Of a DNA stretch of 64,000 nucleotides, positions 53,579 to 62,287 are shown piece by piece (position 1 is the stretch's first letter; each line of letters begins with the position of its first letter). The notes below the pieces were generated by a model. The model saw only the letters and a list, made by a program, of their open reading frames with translations. It did no database searches and was not told the origin of the DNA. Source of the stretch: Magnetospirillum sp. (lineage in GTDB: Bacteria; Pseudomonadota; Alphaproteobacteria; Rhodospirillales; Magnetospirillaceae); NCBI GenBank assembly GCA_024707145.1, contig JANQAI010000005.1, forward strand, positions 1,302,001 to 1,366,000, written 5' to 3'. The translations under genes were made by a program, and so were the position numbers.

Positions 53579-55502
53579 ATGCCTGTTTTTAATTTTATGC
53601 GCTCGTTGCTGGTGTTGGCGTGCTTTGCGTTCTCTTCTGCAACTCATGCGTCGGTGCTCGAGCCGATCGCGTATTTCGAGGCTGCGATGAAAAATCCGCG
53701 ACTGCACGACACGGACGGGGAGCTCTTCTGCTGGAATGCGCGCATCGCGGCGGACGAGTTCATCGAGGGATACGAGGCCACCGGCGACGTGCGCTGGCTG
53801 GAGTCGGCGGAGCACTATTTTTCGTTCCTGCTCGGCAAACTCACGCGCGACCCCGACGGATGCGAAGGCTGGATTGGCGGTTCCATCTGGGGCACGCCGG
53901 GTCGCAAGCAGCTCGATGCCTACCGCACCGATGCGCTGGTCGGCGACGCCATCCTGCTCGCGCCGATGTTGCGCTTCGCGGAGCTGGTCAAAGCCGATCC
54001 GGCGCTCGCGGCACGCTTTTCGAAATCGGCCGACCTCTACGTCGAGAAGGCGCGCTTGATCGGTTGGGAGAAGTGGAATGCGCGGGGCACGTATTATCGC
54101 GATGCAGCCGGCTTCGGCAGCTACCGGATGCCGCTGCACTTCATTGACGCGAAAACCTGGACGTGGGTCGACACGCCGGTCGTGCCGCACAGCGAGAACC
54201 TTAACAAACACAGCGCGATGGCGATCGTGATGGTCCGCTTGTGGCGGATCACGGGCAGCGTGGAATACCGCGCGCGAGCGGAAGAGATCATGACGCGACT
54301 CAAGCACTTGTTCCGCTATTTCCCTGAGGAGGACCGCGTTGCCTGGAATTTCTGGATGCCGCACGGTCCGCACGATCTTGTGAACGGAAAACTCGCGAGC
54401 TGGGTGGGCGTGCATCCGAACCGGGCGAATTACCAGAACGAGGAAGTCACCCGCATGGTAGAGATGTATGACAGCGGATTGGTCTTCGAACAGCGTGACT
54501 TGCAACGGCTGGTTAACGCCAACCGCTTCATGATGCCCACTGAGATCGACGCTGCGTGGCGAGCGTCCGACGGTTCGAGCGACGCCGGGCGACTCTGGAC
54601 GAGTCTCGCGCGTTTCGACGAGACGTTGCGGCATCGCACGCTCGCGCTCGCACGCCGGGCGCCGCCGTTGAAGCAGGCGCTGGCACTCGCTTACGACGAA
54701 AACGTGACCGCTAAAAATCTCGGTTGGCGCCGACGTTTCGTGCGCGATGAACTCGCGGTGCGGATTTTCGCGCAAAGCGCCGCAACCGGGTGCCGTGCTC
54801 GCCGCGACGGTGGTGTTGCCCGACCTGATTGATGTCGGTGCTGAGCCGCCCGCGACGACGCGTTTGTTTACCCAAACGCGAGCGGCGGGCGAATTGCGCA
54901 TCGAGCTATTGTCAGCGACAGGCGCGGACGTGCTGGGAACGCTACACCGGGAAACGGTGCCGGCGGGCGTCACGAATCTTTTGCCGGAGTGGGATGGCAC
55001 GAATCCGCTGACGCAGCGCCGGGAGCCCGGGCAATATTTGATCCGATGGAGTCTCGGCAAAGAAACCCGCACCGAACGCGTGTGGGTTAAAGCCACGCGC
55101 CCCGGTCAGCCCGCCATCACGGCGAGTTCATTTCAGGGCAACTACGTGCCGGAAAACGTGACGGATGGCGATCTCGCCACGCGCTGGTCGGCCGAGGGCA
55201 ATGAGCAGTGGTTGCGCCTCGATCTCGGCGCGATTAAGGCGCTCGATTCGGTGGAAATCGCCTTCACGAGCGGCAATGCGCGCCATGCGTTGTTCATGTT
55301 GCAAACGTCGCGCGACGGCCAGCGGTGGGAAACGGTGTTCGAGGGGCAATCTTCCGGCCAATCCAGCGAACTCGAAAATTTCGCCTTCGCCCCGGTGGAG
55401 ACGCGTTTCGTGCGCTACCTCGGCTACGGCAATTCGGACAACGCGTGGAACAGCGTGGCCGAAATAAAACTCAACGTGCGGAAGGAGGCGGCGACCAAAT
55501 GA
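53579..55502 (+). CDS. Secreted alpha-barrel protein with C-terminal discoidin (F5/8 type C) domain (one frameshift)
   Basis: About 640 residues. A signal peptide ('LLVLACFAFSSATHASV') is followed by a helical, probably (alpha/alpha)-toroid domain with 'WNARIAADEFIEGYEATGDVRWLESAEHYF', represented by 'GYEATGDVRWLESA', and 'HSENLNKHSAMAIVMVRLWRIT'. A beta region (about 420-510) leads to a discoidin-like carbohydrate-binding domain with 'NVTDGDLATRWSAEGNEQWLRLDLG' landmarks 'TDGDLATRWSAEG' and 'VRYLGYGNSDNAWNSVAEI'. The frame breaks near 54780. The toroid fold is shared by several polysaccharide lyases, epimerases and hydrolases; I cannot choose among them. It lies between the rhamnosidase and the esterase with an ATGA overlap at 55499. 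Confidence 0.7.
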
Positions 55503-57020
55503 AGATCAAATTTCTGCTTCGGGTGGTGTTGACCGGGATTGCTCTGTTAACGGCGCTCACGGGTGCGCTCCACGCGGACGTGTCGCTTGCGCCGCTGTTT
55601 GTCGATCACGCCGTGTTGCAGCGGCGCGTGGCGGTGCCGGTCTGGGGCCAGGCACTGCCCGGTGAAGCGGTGCGCGTGGAGTTCCGCGAGCACGCGGTCG
55701 CGACCGTCGCCGATGAAGGCGGTCGCTGGCGCGTGCAGTTGCCGCCAATGGAAGCCGGCGCGCCGGGCGAGCTCGTCGTTACCGGCAAAAATGTGCTGCG
55801 GCTCGCCGACGTTGTGGTGGGTGAAGTGTGGTTGTGCGGTGGGCAATCGAACATGGCGTTTCGCGTGGAAGAATTGGAACGGCCCGAAGTGATCGCGGAG
55901 GCGACGAATGCGCAGATCCGGCATTTTGCGGTCGGGTTTGCGGTGGCGGCGTCGCCTGCGGAGACGGCGAAAGGCGCCTGGCAGATTTGTTCGCCGGCGA
56001 CCGTGGGGAAATTCACCGCGACGGGATATTATTTCGCGCGCGAGTTGCAGCAACGACTCGGCGTGCCGGTGGGCTTGATCAACTCCAGCGTAGGCGGCAC
56101 GCAGATCGAATCGTGGATGAGCGCGGAGGCGCTCGCGTCGAATCCGGCGTTTGCCGTCGTGCAGGCACGGTGGGCGGCGGTGATCGGCGATTATCCGAGC
56201 CAGCGCCGCGACTACGAGGCCGCACTCGCGTGGTGGAAAAAGGCGTCGGGCCGCGAGCGCCTGGAGTCGGCGAAGCAGGGCAAACGCAAGCCCACGCCGC
56301 CGCGCAGCGCGCTGCATCGCGACGCTCCGGCGAGCCTGTTTAACGCGATGATCAATCCGCTCGTGCCTTACGCGCTGCGGGGGATTTCTCTTCGATCAAG
56401 GTGCCGCCAACGCGACGCGCAGCGGCGAGTATGGCGCACTCTTTCGCGCGTTGATCACGGACTGGCGCGCGCGTTGGGGTGATGCGGAACGGCCGTTCTA
56501 TTTTGTGCAGGCGCGCAACTACCGCGACCCGCTCTCGCCCGGCGACAATCGGGCGAAACTCCGCGAAGCGCAGGCGAGCGCACTCGCGTTGCCCGGCACG
56601 GGCATGGCCGTGGCGATCGATATCGGTGCGTCGGACGATCCGCATCCGCGCAACAAGGCGGAGGAGGGCGGACGACTCGCGCGGCTCGCCCGGGCCAAAG
56701 TGTATGGCGAATCCGTGACATTCTCCGGACCGGTGTTTCGCGACTTACAATGCGAAGGCGCGACGCTGCGTGTGCGTTTCGAGGCGTTTGGCCACCGGTT
56801 GATGGCGCGCGCGGAGCCGCTCGCGGGATTCGAGATTGCAGGCGCGGATGGAAAGTTTGTGACGGCCGACGCTCGCATCGAAGGAGACCGCGTGGTGCTA
56901 AGTCATCCGCTCGTCAGCGCACCGGTGGCGGTGCGCTACGCATGGGGCGATGATCCGGCGTGTGGTTTGCAGAGTGACGCCTTGCTTCCGGCCGCGCCGT
57001 TCAGGGCAGCACTCAAGTGA
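55499..57020 (+). CDS. Secreted sialate O-acetylesterase-like SGNH hydrolase (frameshifted)
   Basis: About 507 residues. A signal peptide from ATG 55499 is followed by 'LAPLFVDHAVLQRRVAVPVWGQALPGEAV' (the family's 'VLQR...VWG.A.PGE' start), then 'VWLCGGQSNMAF' with the nucleophile serine in GQSNM, and 'VPVGLINSSVGGTQIESWMS' with the oxyanion-region glycines. The 'GVIWYQGEANA'-type block is distorted at 56380-56400 by frame errors; the best reading is 'GISFDQGAANATRSGEYGALF'. The catalytic His would be in 'GASDDPHPRNK' near 56640. Such enzymes remove O-acetyl groups from sialic acids or pectic sugars. Here rhamnogalacturonan deacetylation is the more likely role. Confidence 0.85.
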
Positions 57021-57061
57021 GCCCCGAAGCGCGCTGAGCGGCACCCGCGAGGAAAACTTCC

Positions 57062-59044
57062 ATGGCGTTCGTTCCTCAGCAGCTCGATTTTGAAAGGAGT
57101 CCGTTTACCGGGCTGACGCGCGAGCATTGGATCATGAGCGCGGAGGGGTTACTGAAGGGCGTGTTGGCGCACGTGAAGTGCGCGGACGATCCTATCGTAT
57201 TTCCAAAGCGGAGCGCGGTGACTTATCCGCAACCGGGTGCTGCGTGGCAGGTGTTGCGTGCCGAGGAGTTGGAGGGACTGGCGCGCACGCTTCTCGTGGC
57301 GGCACCGCTGATCGAGGAGAATCCGGCGCTGACGATTCACGGGATTGCGGTGCGTGACTATTACGCGCGCCAGATTCTGGCGGCGTGCGATCCGGCGTCG
57401 CCGCGCTTTATGGGCAAGGCGGACGCGGTGGAGCGCGCGAATGGAGGTCGTCCGGCGCAGCAGTTGGTGGAAGTGGCGGCGTTGTGCATCGGCTTGATGA
57501 GCGCGCGATGTTCGATCTGGGAACGATACTCGGAGGATGAACGCGCGTTGATCGCGACGTGTGTGCGGGACTATGCGGAAGGGAAAACGCATCCGCACAA
57601 TTGGCGCTTTTTTAACGTGCTCGCCGGAGCGTTTCTGCAGGTGCACGGCTATGCGGTCGATGAGGCGTTGATCGACGGACATCTTCACGCGTTGATGTCG
57701 TTTTACGCGGGCGATGGCTGGTATCGCGATGGTATCGAGTTCGATTACTATTCGGCGTGGGCGTTTCAGTTTTACGGGCCGTTGTGGTGTGAGTGGATCG
57801 GCTATCGCACCCGGCCGGAACTGGCGCGGTTGATCGAGCGACGGCATGGCGAATTGATGGCGGGCTACCCGCAGTTCTTCGGACGAGAAGGGAAATCTTT
57901 ATTATGGGGCCGTAGTGCCGCGTATCGCTGCGCGGCGTCGGCGCCGTTGGTGACGGCGTTTTGTTTGCGGGAGACGCCGATGGATCCGGGTTGGGCGCGA
58001 CGGATCGCGTCGGGGAATCTGCTCCAGTTTCTCGGACGCGATGATCTCTGGGTGGACGGAATCCCGAGTCTTGGGTTCTACGGCCCTCACGATGCGGTGA
58101 TCCAGGGCTATAGTTGCGCGGCGAGTCCGTTCTGGTTGGCGAAGATCTATCAGGCGCTGAGTTTGCCTGCGGATTCACCGTTTTGGACGGCCGTGGAAAA
58201 CGAAGGCGTGTGGTCGGAGTTGGGTAACGACGCCCGCACGGTGTCGCTCGCCGGCCCGGGGTTGACGGCGACGTTGCACGGGGCAACAGGTGCGGCGGAG
58301 TGTCGCCCGGGCAAAGTTGTGCTGGGGCAATCGTGGTATCAGCGACTCGTGTTTAATACGGCGTTTCCGTGGGAAGCGGACGATGCGAGTGGTGCCACGG
58401 CGATGAGTTATGCGTTGTGCCGGATTGGGCGCGGCGCGACTGGTGCTGGAAAATTCGTGGCGCCGGCCACGATGAGATACGCAGGAATGCGCGACGGCGT
58501 GTTGTATCGGCAGTTGGTGTTTCGCAGCGAATCGCCGATGCCGGATGTGGTCGTGGATCTGGCAGACATTATCATTCCGGGCGGCGTGGTGCGCGTGGAT
58601 CGCTTGCGCGCGGAGGGCGCGTATGCGTTGCGACTCGGGCATTTTGGTTTACCGCATGCGAGCGACGTGGTTCTGACGGTGGCGACCTGGCAAGAGGAGG
58701 AACGTGCTTTTGCCACCGCGCGGGCCGGAGCTCGGGTGGTGTTGCTGGGAAGTTATCGGGGTTGGGATCGCTTGGTGGCGGGCGAACACACCGGGAAAAA
58801 TGTGGAGGCCGCGACCAGCACCGTGTTGCACGCCGTGAGGGATCGCGAACGGATGGCGCCCGAAGTGGATTGGCTGGTGACGCTCATGCTGCATCGCACG
58901 GACGGCGGTGAGTGGTCGCGTGCGGAGGTCGACCCGGTGGCACGGATCGAGTCAGGTGGGCACGCGGTGTTGGGGGTGCATTTCAAAAATGGAGACGTGC
59001 GCACCGTGGATTTTTCCGAGATCGAGGGAAGGCTGGGCACGTGA
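57062..59044 (+). CDS. DUF2264 family protein (candidate GH154-type glycosidase)
   Basis: Intact, 660 residues, no signal peptide. N-terminal helical toroid: 'FTGLTREHWIMSAEGLLKGV', 'RPAQQLVEVAALCIGLMSAR', 'HNWRFFNVLAGAFLQVHGY', 'FYAGDGWYRDGIEFDYYSAWAFQFYG' (landmarks 'DGWYRDGIEFDYYS' and 'FFGREGKSLLWGRSAAYR'). These are the conserved blocks of DUF2264. From memory, members of this family have been placed in GH154 as beta-glucuronidases acting on rhamnose- and uronate-containing glycans; I state that as likely, not certain. A beta-sandwich domain occupies the C-terminal half. It fits with the rhamnosidase upstream, the two together trimming rhamnose and glucuronate from side chains. Confidence 0.8.
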   Translation: MAFVPQQLDFERSPFTGLTREHWIMSAEGLLKGVLAHVKCADDPIVFPKRSAVTYPQPGAAWQVLRAEELEGLARTLLVAAPLIEENPALTIHGIAVRDYYARQILAACDPASPRFMGKADAVERANGGRPAQQLVEVAALCIGLMSARCSIWERYSEDERALIATCVRDYAEGKTHPHNWRFFNVLAGAFLQVHGYAVDEALIDGHLHALMSFYAGDGWYRDGIEFDYYSAWAFQFYGPLWCEWIGYRTRPELARLIERRHGELMAGYPQFFGREGKSLLWGRSAAYRCAASAPLVTAFCLRETPMDPGWARRIASGNLLQFLGRDDLWVDGIPSLGFYGPHDAVIQGYSCAASPFWLAKIYQALSLPADSPFWTAVENEGVWSELGNDARTVSLAGPGLTATLHGATGAAECRPGKVVLGQSWYQRLVFNTAFPWEADDASGATAMSYALCRIGRGATGAGKFVAPATMRYAGMRDGVLYRQLVFRSESPMPDVVVDLADIIIPGGVVRVDRLRAEGAYALRLGHFGLPHASDVVLTVATWQEEERAFATARAGARVVLLGSYRGWDRLVAGEHTGKNVEAATSTVLHAVRDRERMAPEVDWLVTLMLHRTDGGEWSRAEVDPVARIESGGHAVLGVHFKNGDVRTVDFSEIEGRLGT

Positions 59045-59129
59045 GGCCTTCCCACAAGCCGCGCGGGTGATCTTTTTAACCACGGAAAGACCCGGAATAC
59101 ACAGAAGCTCGGGATAGCGACGCAGGTTT

Positions 59130-59146
59130 GATTAACAGGTTTAACG
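59130..59146. promoter_or_regulatory. LacI-2-type operator before the ACS transporter
   Basis: GATTAACAGGTTTAACG shares 15 of 17 positions with the site at 49083-49099. It lies between the DUF2264 stop and the transporter ATG at 59200, so the transporter may have its own regulated promoter. Confidence 0.65.
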
Positions 59147-59199
59147 GTCGGTGGGTTGAAGTGGTGGGGTGGGCGGAAAGGCTGGCTAGACTTTACCTC

Positions 59200-60467
59200 A
59201 TGGCGCACGCGGTTCCTGTTTCTTCCGTCCCTGTCACGACCGAGCGTGCGGCGCATCCGCAGGCGTGGGGGTGCGCTGGGGTTGTTGTGGTTCGCCTTTT
59301 TTCTCAATCAGGCGGACCGCCAGATTTTGCCCGGGGTGTTGCCTTTGTTAAGGGCGGACTTCGGACTGACGTCGTCTGAACTCGGTTTGCTTAACTCGGC
59401 GTTTCATTGGGTGTATGCGGCGCTGGTGCCGGTGGCGGGCTGGCTCGCGGATCGGCGCAGTCGGCGTCGCGTGATCATCATCGCGCTGATTGCGTGGAGT
59501 GCGACGACCGGGCTGTCGGGTATGGCGGGGAGTTTTATGTTTTTAGTGCTGATGCGGGCGGCCACCGGCGCAGGCGAAGCGTGTTATTTCCCGGCGGCCG
59601 CGTCGCTGCTCACGGATCTGCATGCGCCGAACCGCACGGGGCTCGTGCTCTCCATTCACCAGTCGGCCAATTACGTCGGGGTCGCCGGGGCGGGCTGGAT
59701 TGCGGGGTGGGTGGGCGAGACGTATGGGTGGCAGCACGCGTTCTACGGTTTCGGGTTGGTGGGAATCGGCGTGGCTGCGTTGCTGGCGTGGCGCTTGCCG
59801 GATGCACCGCGGCAATCGGCGGCGGTGGCGGCGATTCCGTTGCGGCAGCGCGTGGGCACGGTTGCGCGTGCCGAGCTTTTATTGGCTGATGGGCGCATTT
59901 CTGGGCATGTTGCTGGTCAACACGGCGTATCTCGCGTGGATGCCGACGTTGTTGCACGAGCGTTTCGGGCTGGCGCTGTCGTCGGCGGGATTTCACGCGG
60001 CGATCTATCACCAAGTGGGCGCGTTGATTGGAGTGTTGGTCGGCGGAAAACTATCGGATGCGTGGCTGGCGCGCACGATGCTCGGGCGACCGTTGACGCA
60101 GATTGTCGGGCTGGTGTTGGGGATTCCTTTTATTGCGGTGCTCGGTTTGTCGGGTGACAAAAATGTCGTGTATGGCGCGCTGGGAATTTTCGGAATTTGT
60201 CGCGGGCTGTTCGATGCGGCGCTGTTCACTTCGTTGTTCGCGGTGATGCCCACGCAGGTGCGCGGGCTCGCGACGGGGATGATGATCTCGCTCGCATTTC
60301 TTGGCGGCGGGTTTGCGCCGTGGTTGGTCGGGCTGCTGGCGCAGTCGCATGGACTCGGTCCGGCGCTGGCGTGGAGTGCGAGTGGTTATGGACTCGGCGC
60401 ACTGTGTTTGGCCGTGGCGTTGTTGACGGTGTATCGCCGCGATGCGGAACGGGCGCACTCGATGTGA
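59200..60467 (+). CDS. MFS transporter, ACS-type (two frameshifts)
   Basis: About 422 residues. ATG 59200 ('MAHAVPVSSVPV') leads, after a shift near 59270, to 'LLWFAFFLNQADRQILPGVLPLL', the typical ACS first span. It continues with 'AGWLADRRSRRRVIIIAL' (MFS motif A), 'RAATGAGEACYFPAAASLLTDLHAP' (span 4) and 'HQSANYVGVAGAGWIAG'. A second shift near 59870 precedes 'YWLMGAFLGMLLVNTAYLAWMP' and 'GGKLSDAWLARTM'. ACS carriers move hexuronates and other organic anions, which suits release of uronic acids by the DUF2264 protein. A LacI-2-type operator lies 54 bases upstream. The LamG gene starts seven bases after the stop. Confidence 0.86.
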
Positions 60468-60473
60468 CGATTA

Positions 60474-61210
60474 TGAATGACCTGCATGAACCGATTTGCC
60501 GCTGGTTGTTTCAAGAGGACGCTGGCCTGCCGCGCGTGTCGGATGGACGGCACGCGTATGCGTTGCGCGAACAAGGCGGGCCGATCGCTCGCGTGGAGGG
60601 TGACGGTGTGTGTGGCGCGCATAGCGTGGAGTTGCGGGAAGGGCAATGGTTCAATCTTCCTCGCGCGGAGTGTGCGGCGCTGAATCTGCATGGCGCGCAG
60701 CCATTGACGGTGATCGCATGGGTGAAGCGCGCGCCTAAACGGTTCAAACAATGTCAGGCGGTCGCGGGCATGTGGAACGAGACGGGCGAGACGCGGCAGT
60801 ATTGTCTGTTTCTTGATCTCACGATTTGGGACAGCGAGGATTCAGTGTGCGGCCATGTGTCGGCGACGGGGAAACCGAGTCCTGGTTATGAATACTGCAT
60901 GGAGGCGAGCATCGGCGCGAAGCCGGTGGCGATTGGCGAGTGGCAGCAGGTGGCGTTCACGTTCGATGGCGACTGGGTGCGCGTTTACCTGGATGGGCAG
61001 TTGGATTATCGCCCGGGCTTGAGTCCGTATTTCTGGCCACGTGCGATCAATACCGTCGGCGAGGGAGGGTCGGATTTCACGGTGGGCGCGGTGTTTCGCT
61101 GGGGCGAGATGGGCAATTTTTTCGTCGGACAAATCGGCGGGCTCGCGGTGTATGATGTCGCGTTATCTGCTGATGAGATCGCGGCGCTGCATAAGGCGAG
61201 GAGTTGTTGA
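60474..61210 (+). CDS. LamG/concanavalin A-like domain protein
   Basis: Intact, 245 residues from ATG 60474, seven bases after the transporter stop. A single jelly-roll LamG domain: 'PICRWLFQEDAG', 'SVELREGQWFNLPR', 'LTVIAWVKRAPK', 'WQQVAFTFDGDWVRVYLDGQLDYR' (landmark 'FDGDWVRVYLDGQLD') and 'GQIGGLAVYDVALSADEIAALH'. No signal peptide is visible. LamG domains bind glycans; without a catalytic domain this may be a sugar-binding accessory or an enzyme of unknown type, as seen in other Verrucomicrobiota polysaccharide loci. It is the last gene of the operon that begins at 49194. Confidence 0.78.
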
Positions 61211-61567
61211 GGTGCGTGCCGCAGAATCAGGACGCGAATGGAGCCCCCAATCGCTGGCGGCAGAAGCGATTTCCACTGAAGAGCGACCCGAGGACAGTCG
61301 CATAACTTGGACATCTTCCAACCCAAACGCCCCATGTCCTTACATCAGCCATCATGGAATGGAGTATAAATTCTACGCTACCACCGGATAGGTGCGCGTC
61401 GCGGAGAGAGCTTCGCATCGATCAACCGAAGGGACCGTCGAGGCTAGATCTATTTCCACGCGTCGGCGCGGTCGAAAAGGCCAATTGGAGAGTGTCTTCG
61501 AAGATGGACAAAAAAAGCCCGTCGTCACGCGTGGGTGTGACGACGGGCGGATGAGTCGCGCGACGTA
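61211..61567. other. Gap between convergent LamG and PEP-CTERM genes
   Basis: Holds the minus-strand terminator at 61511-61548. I see no gene in the rest. Confidence 0.55.
61511..61548 (-). terminator. Terminator of the PEP-CTERM gene
   Basis: Perfect 12-base stem GCCCGTCGTCAC / GTGACGACGGGC with an 8-base loop. Read on the minus strand it is followed by a run of T (AAAAAA at 61511-61516 on the plus strand). Confidence 0.93.
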
Positions 61568-62287
61568 TTACGAGCGGACTTGGGCGCGTCGGCGCACGCC
61601 GGCGATCACTAATACGACTGCACCTGCCATCAACGCGTAGGTTGAGGATTCAGGAATGGCGCTGGCGACCAGTTGACCGCCGACGAGTTCGGCGGCGAAA
61701 CCGTCGATCGTGATGCGCGATAGGTTTTGCGAAGTGAAACCGCTACCGATCACGCTCAAGGTCGCGAGGTTGGTCGCGCCGGTGAAGTTAATCGAGCCGG
61801 CCCAGTCAGCGTTGTCCAAGCCCATCGCGAACAGGAAGGTTGCCCCGGCACTCACGTCGATCGTGAGTGTGGCACCGTCGGCGATGTCGAAGCTGTTGCT
61901 AAGTGAGAAAGTGCCGGCACCGACATTCCAGATTTGGTTCACGGTGGCGAGCAGACCGCTTTGGAAATCGATCCCGAGACCAAAGTTGGTGATGCCACCG
62001 GCTCCGACGCTGAGCGTCTCTGCGCCGGCCGAGAGGACCATTCCGGTGAAGCCAGATTGAATGGTGATGCTGTCGGCGTGGAAGTGGCCGCCGTGGTCGA
62101 GACCTAGAAAGTCGTCGGTGCCAAAACTCAGGTCAGCTCCGTCGGTTGGCACGGCGTGATTGGCCCAGTTGGCGGAATTACTGAAGGAGAAGTCGCCGTC
62201 GGCGTTGGTCCACACGGATTGCGGAGCGGCAAACCCCGGGACGGAGAGCAGCGCGGAAAGAGAGAAGAGTGCGATGATGGTTTTCAT
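61568..62287 (-). CDS. PEP-CTERM sorting-domain protein, autotransporter-like beta-strand repeats
   Basis: Intact, 239 residues. A signal peptide ('IIALFSLSALLSVPGFAA') is followed by 'SVWTNADGDFSFSNSANWANHAVP', typical of secreted beta-solenoid repeats in Verrucomicrobiota, and repetitive 'GAGGITNFGLGIDF' and 'GATLTIDVSAGATFLFAMG' strands. The C-terminus 'IPESSTYALMAGAVVLVIAGVRRRAQ' has the P-E-S motif, a single membrane span and a basic tail, the PEP-CTERM sorting signal recognised by exosortase. Its ATG (62287) overlaps the stop of the upstream beta-helix gene (TAATG), so the two are translationally coupled. Probably a surface or matrix protein. Confidence 0.85.
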   Translation of the reverse strand: MKTIIALFSLSALLSVPGFAAPQSVWTNADGDFSFSNSANWANHAVPTDGADLSFGTDDFLGLDHGGHFHADSITIQSGFTGMVLSAGAETLSVGAGGITNFGLGIDFQSGLLATVNQIWNVGAGTFSLSNSFDIADGATLTIDVSAGATFLFAMGLDNADWAGSINFTGATNLATLSVIGSGFTSQNLSRITIDGFAAELVGGQLVASAIPESSTYALMAGAVVLVIAGVRRRAQVRS

